64,000 bases of DNA from Nocardia sputorum (GCF_027924405.1 NZ_AP026978.1:7130001-7194000), one strand, 5' to 3'; shown: positions 1-9,032, counted from the first letter of the stretch. The notes: generated by a model not told the origin, from the sequence alone. Translations and numbers: made by a program.

Positions 1-930
1 CCCGCGCGCGTGTCGATGTCGGCCGATGACGTGGGCAACTCCGGCCCGGTCGGGGCGTGGGCTCCCGGCGCGGAGGCGGACGGACGTGGTTCCGTGGCGG
101 TATCCAACGGGTGGGACGGGATACGGCCGAACGATCCGGCGCTCACGAGCGATCACGACGACGGCGGTCGGATGCCGCGCGCCGTCGGGGCACCGCCTAC
201 CGCTGATTTCGCCGCTGCCCGTGCCCACGTTGCCGGGGAGGCTTCTGTGGATCGCATGCCCGAGCGAACCGGGGTCGAACAGATTGCGCGACATCCCGGC
301 CCGTTCGCGCGCTACCTCGCCATGTTGAAGGCCGGTGTGGGCGAAGCGGTTCGGGTACCGGTCGTGCGCTACGGCGTGCTGCTGGAGGCGCTGCTGTTCG
401 GGATCACGGCGTTCGACGAGTATTTCGCCCTGCTCGCGGAGGAATCGGGGGTCTCGACAGCCGTGGTGCCACTGCTGGTCGGTCTGACCGTGCTCGGTTC
501 ACTGACCGGTTCGGTGCTGGCGGGGCGCACCGAGGGGATGTCGGGCCGGACGATGTCGATCGCGGTGGCCGCCGCCGGCGTGCTGTTTCTCGGCGGCGCG
601 CTGATCGCCGGTCTCGCGACCGGCCGTCCGGACGCGGTCTACCTGCTCACCGGCCTCGGTTTCGGTTCGATCGGCGTCTCCTACGGCATCGTCTACAACG
701 CGGGAATCGTCGCGGCCGCCCGCCTCCAGGACGCCATCGAAGGCCCCGCCCGAGCCACCGTGACCTCGGTCTCCGGACTGCTCGGCGAGGTGTTCGCCCT
801 GGCGGTCTTCGGCTTCGCCGCGCTGGTCGCCCTCCACGCCTCCATCTCCACCCTCCTGGCCCTCCTGGGCGCGTCCCTCCTCGCCATCGCCACCCTCACC
901 CCCCGCTGGCTCCCATCCCGCGCCGCCTGA
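1..930 (+). CDS. MFS-like transporter, C-terminal part (5' end outside window)
   Basis: The frame is open from the first base of the window, so the gene probably starts upstream. The visible protein has about 100 polar residues, then about 200 residues with six likely membrane segments. This looks like the cytoplasmic loop and second six-helix half of a major facilitator superfamily permease. The long polar stretch is unusual for an MFS central loop, so a stand-alone six-helix protein starting at GTG 10 is possible. Substrate cannot be told. The DMT permease gene follows 44 bp downstream on the same strand. Confidence 0.6.
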   Translation, partial: PARVSMSADDVGNSGPVGAWAPGAEADGRGSVAVSNGWDGIRPNDPALTSDHDDGGRMPRAVGAPPTADFAAARAHVAGEASVDRMPERTGVEQIARHPGPFARYLAMLKAGVGEAVRVPVVRYGVLLEALLFGITAFDEYFALLAEESGVSTAVVPLLVGLTVLGSLTGSVLAGRTEGMSGRTMSIAVAAAGVLFLGGALIAGLATGRPDAVYLLTGLGFGSIGVSYGIVYNAGIVAAARLQDAIEGPARATVTSVSGLLGEVFALAVFGFAALVALHASISTLLALLGASLLAIATLTPRWLPSRAA

Positions 931-974
931 CGCGCAACCATGTGCCGCTCGCGACGGTTGGGTAGCGTGCGGGA

Positions 975-1916
975 GTGCGGTTGGGGCTGGTGTTCGGGTT
1001 CGGGATCGGTGCCGGGGTGGCGGTGCAGGGGCGGATCAACGGTGCGCTGGGGGCGCGGCTGGCGGATGGGATCGCCGCGGCGACGATCAGTTTCGGGGTG
1101 GGGCTGGTTGTGCTCGCGGCGGCGTTCGCGGTCAGTGGGCGGTTGCGGGAGGGCGGGCGACGAGTGCGGCGGGCGTTGTCCGCGGGCGCGCTGCGGCCCT
1201 GGCAGTTGCTCGGGGGTCTGTGCGGAGCGTTCTTCGTCGCGTGCCAGGGGCTCACCGTCGCCGCCATCGGCGTTACCGCGTTCACCGTTGCGACCGTCGC
1301 CGGGCAGTTGCTCAGCAGCCTGGCGGTCGACCGGCTCGGCCTCGGCCCGAGCGGACGCACGCCGGTCACCGCGGTGCGCCTCGTCGGGGCGACACTCGGC
1401 GTGGTCGCCGTGCTGATCGCCGGAGTCGGGCACACCCGCGCCGCCGGTGGTCTGTCCGTGCCCGAGGCGCTGCGCGGCACGCCGACCGTGCTGCTGATCG
1501 CGTTGCCCGCGCTGGCCGGCATCGGGCTGGCCTGGCAGCAGGCGGTGAACGGCAAGGTGGGCGCCGTCGGCGGAGCGCTGACGGCGGCGCTGGTGAATTT
1601 CGGCGTCGGCTTGGCCGCCCTGCTCGTCATCGAGGGGCTGGTCATCGTGTCTTCCGGCGGCCCGGCCGAATTTCCGGCCGAGCCGTGGCTGTATCTCGGC
1701 GGATTCATCGGCGTCGCGTTCATCGCCCTCGCCGCGCTGACCGTCCGCTGGATCGGCGTCCTGCTGCTCGGGCTCACCTCGGTGGCAGGGCAGCTGCTGG
1801 CGTCTCTGATTCTCGACGTACTCGCCCCGACCAGCGCGGGACTGTCGATCACCGCCGTCGTCGGCTGTGCGCTGACTCTGGTCGCGGTCGCCGTCGCCGC
1901 TCGGTCGCAGTCCTGA
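975..1916 (+). CDS. DMT-superfamily permease, DUF606/YdcZ type
   Basis: Integral membrane protein of 313 aa with about ten hydrophobic helices arranged as two similar halves. Each half opens with a pattern around G-x-x-x-Q-G/Q-x-x-x-N-G/N (near residues 13-22 and about 190), which is typical of the YdcZ/DUF606 branch of the drug/metabolite transporters. That family moves small molecules across the cytoplasmic membrane and its substrate is mostly unknown. The start is GTG 975, 44 bp after the MFS-like gene. No regulator is adjacent. Confidence 0.8.
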   Translation: MRLGLVFGFGIGAGVAVQGRINGALGARLADGIAAATISFGVGLVVLAAAFAVSGRLREGGRRVRRALSAGALRPWQLLGGLCGAFFVACQGLTVAAIGVTAFTVATVAGQLLSSLAVDRLGLGPSGRTPVTAVRLVGATLGVVAVLIAGVGHTRAAGGLSVPEALRGTPTVLLIALPALAGIGLAWQQAVNGKVGAVGGALTAALVNFGVGLAALLVIEGLVIVSSGGPAEFPAEPWLYLGGFIGVAFIALAALTVRWIGVLLLGLTSVAGQLLASLILDVLAPTSAGLSITAVVGCALTLVAVAVAARSQS

Positions 1917-1970
1917 GGACACTCGCCGCGCATTCATACGTAAACCGCATAAGTGTGGAATGGTGCGCTC

Positions 1971-2996
1971 ATGCTGATCGAATACGGGGTGTGGGTTGCG
2001 CGGCTGGGTCTGGCTGTCGTGTTCGGGTTGTCGGCGTGGGGCAAGCTGGCGGATCGGAGCGCGACGCGGCAGGCGGTGGGGGACTTCGGGGTGCCGCTGC
2101 GCTGGGTGCCCGCGGTGGCATGGGCGTTGTCCATCGCGGAGGCGATCATCGCGGTAGCGGTGCTGATTCCCGGGGTTTCCGGCGTGGCCGCGCTGTCGGT
2201 GCTGGTTTTGCTCGCTGTGTTCACGGCGGTGATCGCGCGCCTGCTGCGGCGCGGCGAGCACCCTTCCTGTTCCTGCTTCGGCGCCGCGAGCGCCACGCCG
2301 ATCGGGCCGAAGATCTTGGTGCGCAACGGTCTTTTCGCAGTGCTCGCCGTGCTGGTCGGCATCGGCTCGCAGACCCATCCACGGGTGCCGATGGACCTGC
2401 CCGCCGATGACGCGATCGGCTGTGCCGTAGTCGCGGTGCTGGTCGCGGTTTTGATCAGGCTCGCCGGACAGCTTCGGATCCTGCGCCGCCGGGTGGACGA
2501 GCAGGCGCTGTCCACGTTGGGCGCGGAGGGCCTGCCGGTCGGCGCGGTGGCGCCGGAGTTCGAACTGCTCGGCCCGGATGGAGCGAAGACCACGCTCGAG
2601 GATCTGCTGAGCGCGGCGAAGTCGGTGCTGCTGGTCTTCGTGCACCCCGGGTGCGAACTGTGCGCGGCGCTGGCCCGCGAACTGCCCCGCTGGCGCGCGC
2701 GAACCGGTGACGCCCTGGCGATCGTGGCGGTCGGCAACGGTGATGCCGCCGAACAGGCGGCGTGGGGCATCGAGCACGGGTTGGGCGATATTCCCTCGCT
2801 GGTGCAGCAGGGCAACGAGGCGGCCTTGCGTTACCGGGTGCGCGGTACGCCTTCCGCCGTGCTGATCGATCCCGACGGGCGCGTCGCCGCGCCGGTGGCC
2901 AGGGGCGGGATCGCGATCCGCGAGTTGATCGGCACGGTGCGACCGGCGTCGCGCGAGCCCGCGCGCGACAGGATCCCGGCCGGCGCGGCCCGCTAG
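1971..2996 (+). CDS. MauE/DoxX-like membrane domain fused to a thioredoxin-like domain
   Basis: Two-domain protein of 341 aa. Residues 1 to about 165 carry four or five membrane helices and the Cys-x-Cys-Phe-Gly motif (Cys100, Cys102) of the MauE methylamine-utilisation family. From about residue 185 a redoxin domain follows, with a Cys-Glu-Leu-Cys active site (Cys228 and Cys231) after His-Pro-Gly. MauE-type proteins are linked to disulfide handling of exported proteins, so a membrane-anchored thiol oxidoreductase is the best inference. ATG 1971 is chosen; an in-frame GTG lies at 1953. The usual methylamine dehydrogenase genes are absent, so that pathway is not implied. Confidence 0.75.
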   Translation: MLIEYGVWVARLGLAVVFGLSAWGKLADRSATRQAVGDFGVPLRWVPAVAWALSIAEAIIAVAVLIPGVSGVAALSVLVLLAVFTAVIARLLRRGEHPSCSCFGAASATPIGPKILVRNGLFAVLAVLVGIGSQTHPRVPMDLPADDAIGCAVVAVLVAVLIRLAGQLRILRRRVDEQALSTLGAEGLPVGAVAPEFELLGPDGAKTTLEDLLSAAKSVLLVFVHPGCELCAALARELPRWRARTGDALAIVAVGNGDAAEQAAWGIEHGLGDIPSLVQQGNEAALRYRVRGTPSAVLIDPDGRVAAPVARGGIAIRELIGTVRPASREPARDRIPAGAAR

Positions 2997-3058
2997 TTTC
3001 GGGGCGTACCTCTTTTCCTGCCGTCGAGACCGACCGCGGTTCGGTTATCCATCGGTTG

Positions 3059-3115
3059 GCTAATTTCTAGCTAATTTCTGGCGGTGCGCCGATAGGATCG
3101 AGTCGCACCGGTGCG
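3059..3115 (+). promoter_or_regulatory. Promoter region with direct repeat and palindrome upstream of the BP74-domain gene
   Basis: The 10-mer GCTAATTTCT occurs twice in direct orientation (3059-3068 and 3070-3079). A TAGGAT -10-like hexamer sits at 3093-3098 and a perfect 12-bp palindrome CGCACCGGTGCG at 3104-3115, where transcription would start. The promoter and operator roles are inferred from position and symmetry. Confidence 0.45.
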
Positions 3116-3160
3116 GAATTCGCCATCCATCGACCAGACCCATCGACAGAGGGGAAAGAC

Positions 3161-3502
3161 ATGGCGCTCTTCGCATTCACCGACTACTCCGGCAAAGAGT
3201 TCATCATCCAGCTGACCAACGAACAGCGGATCGCCGAAGCCCGCCGCATCCTGTCGGGTGACGAGCAGATGTCGGTACACGTCATGGGACGGATCAGGAA
3301 GGTTCCGGCTCCCTACAACCCCGGCTGGAGCTTCCATCTGGACCCGGACACCATCACCTTCTTCACCATGGCGATCGAGGTCTGTGACGCCAGCATCATG
3401 TACGTCGAGGATCACCTGGACGAAGCGTGCGGCGCGTTCCTGCCGGGCTGCTTCTGGTGTCCGTGGTCGTCGAAGATGACTCGTGAGGTTGCGGACAGGT
3501 AA
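3161..3502 (+). CDS. BP74 N-terminal-domain protein
   Basis: Small soluble-looking protein of 113 aa with no signal peptide or membrane segment. It matches from memory the BP74 N-terminal domain first described in a calcium-dependent Dictyostelium protein: an early Phe-Ala-Phe-Thr-Asp, a central HVMG-x-I block, a PYNPGWS-x-HLDP block and a C-terminal FLPG-x-x-WCPWSS block. The biochemical role of the domain in bacteria is unknown to me. The start ATG 3161 follows an AGGGGAAAG ribosome site. The gene stands alone between a dedicated promoter and a strong hairpin. Confidence 0.7.
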   Translation: MALFAFTDYSGKEFIIQLTNEQRIAEARRILSGDEQMSVHVMGRIRKVPAPYNPGWSFHLDPDTITFFTMAIEVCDASIMYVEDHLDEACGAFLPGCFWCPWSSKMTREVADR

Positions 3503-3516
3503 TCTCCTGGCAAATG

Positions 3517-3546
3517 CTTCCGGCCGGCGGAATCGCCGGCCGGAAG
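3517..3546. terminator. Bidirectional hairpin terminator
   Basis: Perfect 13-bp stem (3517-3529 paired with 3534-3546) with a GAAT loop. It lies between the convergent ends of the BP74-domain gene (3502) and namH (3554). There is no long T-run, as is common in high-GC actinobacteria. Confidence 0.75.
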
Positions 3547-3553
3547 TCTGGGG

Positions 3554-5092
3554 TCAGTCCAGCTTGCGCGAGCGCAGTTCGTGCCCCTTGGACGTCTTGC
3601 ACCGTCCCGACTCCAGGTCCCACTGCCAGCCGTGCAAGTTGCAGGTGAGCGTGTTGCCCTCCACCACACCGAATTTCGACAGGTCCGCCTTCAGGTGCGG
3701 GCAGCGGCGCTGCACCTCCCAGCCGCTGAGCTCGGTGGAGGCGGAATCGTCGTGCGCCTCGGCGAACCAGCCGTCGGCGTAGGCGATCCGCTCGTCGGTG
3801 AGGCACTTGAAGAACGTGTAGAGGAATTCGTTGTACCCGCCGATGCGCCAGGCCTGGAAGCGGGTGGACAGGAAGATGGTGTTCACCCAGTCCGGCTCCC
3901 GGTCGCGCAGCACCGTGCGCACCAGTTCCGGCGCGATGCGGAAGCCGTAGCGGTAGCGGCCCTCGCCCTCGATCGGCTCGCGTACCGTGCGCTTGGGGAA
4001 GTCCAGCACGATGGTTTCCTCCCCGATCACCAGGCCGACCGGGTAGCCGATGCCGTCGCAGATCACATCGCTCTGCGCCATGATCGGCTCGAACAGCTTC
4101 TGCAGCGGTTCCAGCAGGGAGCCGTCGCCGCGCTCCCAGGTCGCCTTCTCGGCTTCCAGCACCGGCGCGAGACGCTGGGCCATCCGCTCGATGTACTCGG
4201 CCTTGTTGTCGTAGATCTCGGCCGGGTCGCTGGGATGGGTCAGCGTCAGCTGGGCGCCGCGCACGTCGGCGACCGAACCGGGGATCATCAGGATTCCGCC
4301 GGCATTGCCGTGGATCTCCATCTGCTCGAGGAACACCTTCTGGTCCGGGAAGATGTTGCCCTCGTCGCCGCGGTCGTCGTTGAGGTAGCGCAGCTCGTCG
4401 TCCAGGAACACCGGCGGGCCCGCCGACGGCACCACCCACGTCGCGCCGACCTGCTCGATGTAGCTGCGCGCGCGGTCCATGCCGCGCTGACGCTTCTGCT
4501 TGCCGAAATTCGACTTCGTGCGCGCGGGAATGTCGTAGACCATCGGGTACCAGATCGCGCCCGAGTACTGCAGCAAGTGGATGTCGACGTGGCCGAACGC
4601 GTCGTGCAGCACGTCCATGTCGACCGGCCGGGCGTCGTTCATGTTGAAGCAGGTGGTCTCGCCGTCGGAGACGACCAGCCCGGAGTCGCCGATCGGGCCG
4701 TCGGCCGGGGCGCGCAGCGCGATGATCATGACGTCCAGGTCCCCGCCGGGGCCGGTCACCGTGTGCTTGACCGAGTCCTCGGTCTCGAAGAACTTGTGAA
4801 AGCCCAGCTGCTCGAGCTCGCGGCGCAGGTCCGGCACGGGATAGTCGGGCAGCAGGACGGTGGCGTCCTTGTTCACGTGCTCGGTCAGCGTCTTCGCGTC
4901 GAAGTGGTCGCGGTGCAGGTGCGAGACGTACAGGAAGTCGCACGCGCCCAGCTCGTCCCAGTCCAGCTGGGTGTTGTCGGGGAACGGGAACCACGAACCG
5001 AAATACGCGGGGTTCACCCAGGGATCGCAAAGGATCGACCCGGCCGCGGTGCGGATGTGGAATCCGGCGTGTCCGACGCTGGTGATCTGCAC
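3554..5092 (-). CDS. namH: UDP-N-acetylmuramic acid hydroxylase (NamH-like Rieske/MBL protein)
   Basis: Cytoplasmic protein of 512 aa. The N-terminal metallo-beta-lactamase fold carries the metal motif H-x-H-x-D-H at residues 58-63. The last 50 residues form a Rieske 2Fe-2S centre with Cys-Pro-His and Cys-Asn-Leu-His ligand pairs. This architecture and length fit mycobacterial NamH (Rv3818), which converts UDP-MurNAc to UDP-N-glycolyl-MurNAc for lysozyme-resistant peptidoglycan. GTG 5092 is chosen because AGGAGGAG lies 7 nt upstream; a TTG at 5122 lacks such a site. A lipoprotein gene ends 42 bp upstream on the same strand. The paired acyltransferases nearby also match the mycobacterial neighbourhood. 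Confidence 0.88.
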   Translation of the reverse strand: MQITSVGHAGFHIRTAAGSILCDPWVNPAYFGSWFPFPDNTQLDWDELGACDFLYVSHLHRDHFDAKTLTEHVNKDATVLLPDYPVPDLRRELEQLGFHKFFETEDSVKHTVTGPGGDLDVMIIALRAPADGPIGDSGLVVSDGETTCFNMNDARPVDMDVLHDAFGHVDIHLLQYSGAIWYPMVYDIPARTKSNFGKQKRQRGMDRARSYIEQVGATWVVPSAGPPVFLDDELRYLNDDRGDEGNIFPDQKVFLEQMEIHGNAGGILMIPGSVADVRGAQLTLTHPSDPAEIYDNKAEYIERMAQRLAPVLEAEKATWERGDGSLLEPLQKLFEPIMAQSDVICDGIGYPVGLVIGEETIVLDFPKRTVREPIEGEGRYRYGFRIAPELVRTVLRDREPDWVNTIFLSTRFQAWRIGGYNEFLYTFFKCLTDERIAYADGWFAEAHDDSASTELSGWEVQRRCPHLKADLSKFGVVEGNTLTCNLHGWQWDLESGRCKTSKGHELRSRKLD

Positions 5093-5134
5093 TAGCTGCT
5101 CCTCCTGCTGTTTACCAGCCAACCAGGGTAGTAG

Positions 5135-6055
5135 TTACGGCGAGATGTCGCCGATGCAGTAGCCGTCCGGTCCGGAGCGCAAGGTGAAGGTGCGGGTCTG
5201 CGTCACACCGGAGGAGTTGGTCACCGGCACGAGCACCGCGATGTAGTCGGTGTTCACCTGCTCCGACCGGATCTGCTGGTCGGCGAACTCGGTGGCCCCG
5301 GTGAGCGCGCCCTGGTTGTTCGCCAGCGGCGCGGGGCTCGGACGCCCGGTGCCTTTGGGGTCCCAGGTCGCCGGGGACGCCTTACAGATCAGAGGGTAGT
5401 CGCCTTCCTTGTCGGCGGGGTCGAGCGGAGTGCCGACGAACCGGGACAGGTACCGGCGCACGGTGTGGCGGGCGTCGGCGTCGTCGTAGGCGATCTCCGA
5501 GCCCGCCGTGGCGACGCGCGGGCAGGCGTAGCCGGTCGCGAGCTCGGCGCGCCGGACGGCGACCGTGGCGTCGGCGCCCTTCCACACCACGGCGTCCTCG
5601 GTCGCAGCGCCGGGCTGGGCCAAGGCGGTGAGGACGGCCTGCTGGTCGGCGTACATGTCGGCCACGTTCTTCGGCGCGACGGTCCAGCACTTGTCCTGCA
5701 TCTCGGCGAGGGTGTGCGAGCGCAGGTCGGCGGCCCAGCGCTGCAACACGGGGGCGGCGGCGGGTAGTCCGTCGACCGCGCCGACCGGCGGCGCGTCGGG
5801 GGGGACCGGCGGCAACGCCGAGGTGCTCGGCGGGGGCGCGGCGGGAATGGCGGCCGGTGGTGTCGTGCGTCCCGCCGCCTGCGGGGCGCTCTCGTCCGGG
5901 ATGCCGACGACGGAGTCACAACCGGTGAGGGCGAGCGCCGCGATCAGGACTCCGCCGGCCAGCGCACCGCGGGCCGCTCGCCCGCCCGAGGTCCGGTTCC
6001 GCTCGTGTGCTGCACCGGGGTCGTACTCGCGCGGTACCGATCGGGCGCGTTCCAC
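5135..6055 (-). CDS. Proline-rich lipoprotein of unknown function
   Basis: Predicted exported lipoprotein of 306 aa. A basic N-terminus and hydrophobic segment lead to the lipobox LALTGC, with lipidation expected at Cys46. A Pro/Ala-rich linker of about 60 residues then leads into a roughly 200-residue extracellular domain that I do not recognise. It contains a CWTVAPK segment and ends in a threonine-rich strand and CIGDISP. The start GTG 6055 is tentative, as its 45-residue leader is long and no clear ribosome site is seen. The gene lies upstream of namH with 42 bp between, so the two may be co-transcribed. Confidence 0.65.
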   Translation of the reverse strand: MERARSVPREYDPGAAHERNRTSGGRAARGALAGGVLIAALALTGCDSVVGIPDESAPQAAGRTTPPAAIPAAPPPSTSALPPVPPDAPPVGAVDGLPAAAPVLQRWAADLRSHTLAEMQDKCWTVAPKNVADMYADQQAVLTALAQPGAATEDAVVWKGADATVAVRRAELATGYACPRVATAGSEIAYDDADARHTVRRYLSRFVGTPLDPADKEGDYPLICKASPATWDPKGTGRPSPAPLANNQGALTGATEFADQQIRSEQVNTDYIAVLVPVTNSSGVTQTRTFTLRSGPDGYCIGDISP

Positions 6056-6176
6056 TTCGACGATCCTCTTCTCTCAAGGCGTGCGGTCGGGGCTGCTCGT
6101 GCGTCCTCGTCGCGGCGCGGCGCGCGGTGGCGGCGCACTGCCGGTGGGGACGAGCAGCGACTACGCTAGCGGACTT

Positions 6177-6923
6177 GTGGAACCCGTCTACCGGACGATC
6201 ATCGGCCTCGCCCGTACCGTCTTCTTCATCGAAGGTCTGAAGTTCACCGTCAAGGGCGATGAACACATCCCCGCCCGAGGTGGCGCCGTGCTCGCGGTGA
6301 ACCACACGGGCTACATGGACTTCACCTACGCGGGCCTGCCGGTGCGCACGCCGAAGCGCTACATCCGGTTCATGGCCAAGAAGGACGTCTTCGACAACAA
6401 GATCTCCGGCCCGATCATGCGCGCGCTCAAGCACATCCCGGTGGACCGTTCGGCGGGCGCGGATTCCTATCAGGCCGCCGTGGAGTACTTGCGCCGTGGC
6501 GAGTTGGTCGGCGTGTATCCCGAGGCGACGATCAGCCGCAGTTTCGAGATCAAGGAATTCAAGTCCGGCGCGGCGCGCATGGCCATCGAGGCGGAGGTGC
6601 CGATCATCCCGATCGTCATCTGGGGCGCGCAGCGGGTCTGGACGAAGGGCTTCCCGAAGCGGCTCGGCCGCACCAACACGCCCATCTCGATCGCGGTCGG
6701 CGAGCCGATCCAGCCGTTCGAGCCCGCCGCCGAGCTCACCGCCAAGCTGCGTTCGACCATGCAGGAAATGCTGTTGGACCTGCAGAAGGATTACGTGCAC
6801 GAGCCCGGCGCGTACTGGGTTCCGGCGCGGCTGGGCGGCAGCGCTCCTACCCTGGAAGAGGCGGACGCGATGGATGCCGCCGAAGCGGAGGCCAAGGCCG
6901 CGCGGAAGAACGCGGCGGGGTAA
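6177..6923 (+). CDS. PlsC-type 1-acyl-glycerol-3-phosphate acyltransferase
   Basis: Lysophospholipid acyltransferase-fold protein of 248 aa. It has the catalytic block NHTGYMD (His43, Asp48) and the substrate-binding block PEATIS (residues 115-120), both hallmarks of the PlsC superfamily. It would transfer acyl chains to a lysophosphatidate or a related polar lipid at the inner membrane face; the exact acceptor is unknown. GTG 6177 gives the family's usual length. A second paralogue follows 11 bp later. Paired acyltransferases beside namH resemble the Rv3814c-Rv3816c group of M. tuberculosis. Confidence 0.85.
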   Translation: MEPVYRTIIGLARTVFFIEGLKFTVKGDEHIPARGGAVLAVNHTGYMDFTYAGLPVRTPKRYIRFMAKKDVFDNKISGPIMRALKHIPVDRSAGADSYQAAVEYLRRGELVGVYPEATISRSFEIKEFKSGAARMAIEAEVPIIPIVIWGAQRVWTKGFPKRLGRTNTPISIAVGEPIQPFEPAAELTAKLRSTMQEMLLDLQKDYVHEPGAYWVPARLGGSAPTLEEADAMDAAEAEAKAARKNAAG

Positions 6924-6934
6924 CGGGAGCTGTG

Positions 6935-7678
6935 ATGGCGCGGGAACCGGTTTACGACATCCTGACCGGCTTGGCCCGCGCCATCTTCTTCGCGCAGGGC
7001 TTGCGCATCGATATCCAAGGGCAAGAGCATTTTCCGCGTTCCGGGGGCGCGGTGCTCGCCGTGAACCACACGGCCTACCTCGATTTCATGGAGGTCGGGT
7101 TGGTCGGGCGGAAGTCGGGGCGCAACGTCCGGTACATGATGAAGGCCGAACTCGAGCACGGGATCGTCGGCTTTCTCATGAAGCATTGCAAGGCGATCGG
7201 CGTGGATCGCACAGCCGGGGCCGAGTCGTATGCCCGCGCGGTGACCGCGTTGCGCGAGGGCGAGGTGGTGGTGGTCTATCCCGAAGCGACGATCAGCCGC
7301 AGCTTCGAACTGAAGGAATTCAAATCCGGCGCGGCGCGGATGGCGGTGGAAGCCGATGTCCCGATCGTCCCCATGATCATCTGGGGCGCGCACCGGATCT
7401 GGACCAAGGACATCCCGAAGCAACTCGGCCGCCACCGCTTCCCGATCAATATCCGTATCGGCGCACCGATCCCGCCCGGCGAACCGGCCGAGAAACTCAC
7501 CGCCACCCTGCGCACTCGGATGAGTGAACTGCTGGAACGCGCGCAACGCGACTACCCGATGGTGGAAGGCGCCCGCTGGGTGCCCGCCCGGCTCGGCGGG
7601 ACCGCCCCGACCCTCGCGGAGGCGGCTGTGCTGGAACGCGAGGAAATGGAGCGGCGGCGGCGCGCGAAGACGCGGTGA
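6935..7678 (+). CDS. PlsC-type acyltransferase, tandem paralogue
   Basis: Second LPLAT protein, 247 aa, clearly a tandem duplicate of the upstream gene. It has NHTAYLD (His45, Asp50), PEATISRSFELKEFKSG in nearly the same words, and a shared WVPARLGG near the C-terminus. It would act in phospholipid or glycolipid acylation at the membrane. ATG 6935 is used, with GTG 6932 immediately before it as an alternative. It is co-transcribed with the first copy. A hairpin follows the stop codon. Confidence 0.85.
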   Translation: MAREPVYDILTGLARAIFFAQGLRIDIQGQEHFPRSGGAVLAVNHTAYLDFMEVGLVGRKSGRNVRYMMKAELEHGIVGFLMKHCKAIGVDRTAGAESYARAVTALREGEVVVVYPEATISRSFELKEFKSGAARMAVEADVPIVPMIIWGAHRIWTKDIPKQLGRHRFPINIRIGAPIPPGEPAEKLTATLRTRMSELLERAQRDYPMVEGARWVPARLGGTAPTLAEAAVLEREEMERRRRAKTR

Positions 7679-7694
7679 ACCCGTCGAATTGCGG

Positions 7695-7714
7695 CACAGG
7701 GCGATTCCCCTGTG
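7695..7714 (+). terminator. Hairpin after the acyltransferase pair
   Basis: CACAGGG at 7695-7701 pairs perfectly with CCCTGTG at 7708-7714 around a 6-nt loop, 17 nt after the stop codon. Confidence 0.5.
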
Positions 7715-7838
7715 TGGGAACGACTATGGCGTCGCCGTAGGCGCTTCGGCTCGATGATGGCCGGTATGAGCGCAATCGATGAGCTCGTTCGAACCGGGTG
7801 GGCAGGCGCGGATCCAGCCAACGGAAGTCGGTGAAGAC

Positions 7839-9032
7839 GTGCGAGTGCTGTTGACGGCGAGCGGGTCGCGGGGGGACGTCGAGCCGATGTTGGGGCTCGC
7901 GCTGTGGTTGCGGGAATCCGGAGCCGACGTGCGAGTGTGCGCGCCACCAGACTGCGCGCCGCGATGCGCCGGCCTCGGCGTGCCGCTGGTGCCACTGGGG
8001 CCGCTGAAGACCGGTTCGGGAGCCGGAAGGCCGTCGCGCGACGAGCTGTCGCAGTACGTAACCGACTGGCCCGCGATCCAGTTCGACACGATCTCCACAG
8101 CGGCCGCGGGATGTGACGCGGTAGTGGCCTCCGGCGTGACACAGGTTGCGGCCAGGTCCGTCGCCGAGAGGCTCGGCGTCCACTACCAATACGTGAGCTA
8201 CCAGCCGACCACGCTGCCCTCGCCGCATCATCCGCCGATGCCGCTGCCGGGCGATCGGCCCGCACCGGCCGCGATCGACAACCAGCTGCTGTGGGAAATC
8301 GACGCCCACGGTTGGAACGCCCAGTTCGGCCATGCGCTCGACACCGGCCGCGCAGCGCTCGGGCTGCCGCCGGTAGCCGATGTCCGCGACCACGTCATCA
8401 CCGGGACCCCATGGCTGGCCGCGGACCCGGTGCTGGGGCCATGGCCGCAAGCGCCGGGTCTGGATGTCGTGCAGACCGGCGCCTGGATCGTGCCCGACGA
8501 ACGCCCATTGCCTGCCGAACTGTCGGCGTTCTTGGACGCGGGCGCACCACCGGTGTACGTGGGGTTCGGCAGTATGCCGATGCGTCCCGGCATCGCCCGG
8601 GTGGCGATCGAAGCGATCCGCGCCCACAGCCGCCGTGTGCTCCTTTCGCGTGGCTGGGCCGAGTTGGCGCTGATCGACGACCTTCCCGACTGCATGGCCA
8701 TCGGCGAGGTCAACCATCAGGCGCTGTTCGCCCGGGTCGCCGCCGTCATCCACCACGGGGGTGCGGGCACGACGACGGCCGCCGCCCGAGCCGCTGCGCC
8801 GCAAGTGGTGGTACCCCAGATGATGGACCAGTCGTACTGGGCGCGCCGGGTGGCCGATCTCGGCATCGGCGCGGTATGTGCCGACGCGGATCCCAGCTCG
8901 GCGGCCTTGTCTACCGCTCTGGACGTGGCGTTGGCGCCTACCACCCGAGCGCGCGCGAACGAAGTGGCCGGCATGATCCGTTCGGACGGAGCGACGGTGG
9001 CCGCGAAACTACTGCTCGACGCGATCGGCTGA
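7839..9032 (+). CDS. UGT/MGT-family glycosyltransferase (GT1)
   Basis: GT-B fold glycosyltransferase of 397 aa. The N-terminus VRVLLTASGSRGDVEP is the standard GT1 opening, and HHGGAGTT at residues 305-312 is the nucleotide-sugar site. Relatives glycosylate lipids (mycobacterial glycopeptidolipids), sterols or polyketides, so a lipid or natural-product acceptor is likely but not provable here. GTG 7839 is chosen because family members begin at this motif; the frame is open to GTG 7779. It stands between two hairpins and is probably monocistronic. Confidence 0.8.
   Translation: MRVLLTASGSRGDVEPMLGLALWLRESGADVRVCAPPDCAPRCAGLGVPLVPLGPLKTGSGAGRPSRDELSQYVTDWPAIQFDTISTAAAGCDAVVASGVTQVAARSVAERLGVHYQYVSYQPTTLPSPHHPPMPLPGDRPAPAAIDNQLLWEIDAHGWNAQFGHALDTGRAALGLPPVADVRDHVITGTPWLAADPVLGPWPQAPGLDVVQTGAWIVPDERPLPAELSAFLDAGAPPVYVGFGSMPMRPGIARVAIEAIRAHSRRVLLSRGWAELALIDDLPDCMAIGEVNHQALFARVAAVIHHGGAGTTTAAARAAAPQVVVPQMMDQSYWARRVADLGIGAVCADADPSSAALSTALDVALAPTTRARANEVAGMIRSDGATVAAKLLLDAIG

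Noticed and set aside
693..2777. Minus-strand open frame of 694 codons
   Set aside because: It lies antisense to three clear membrane-protein genes and its product is Arg/Gln/His-rich without domain signals, a common artefact in high-GC DNA.
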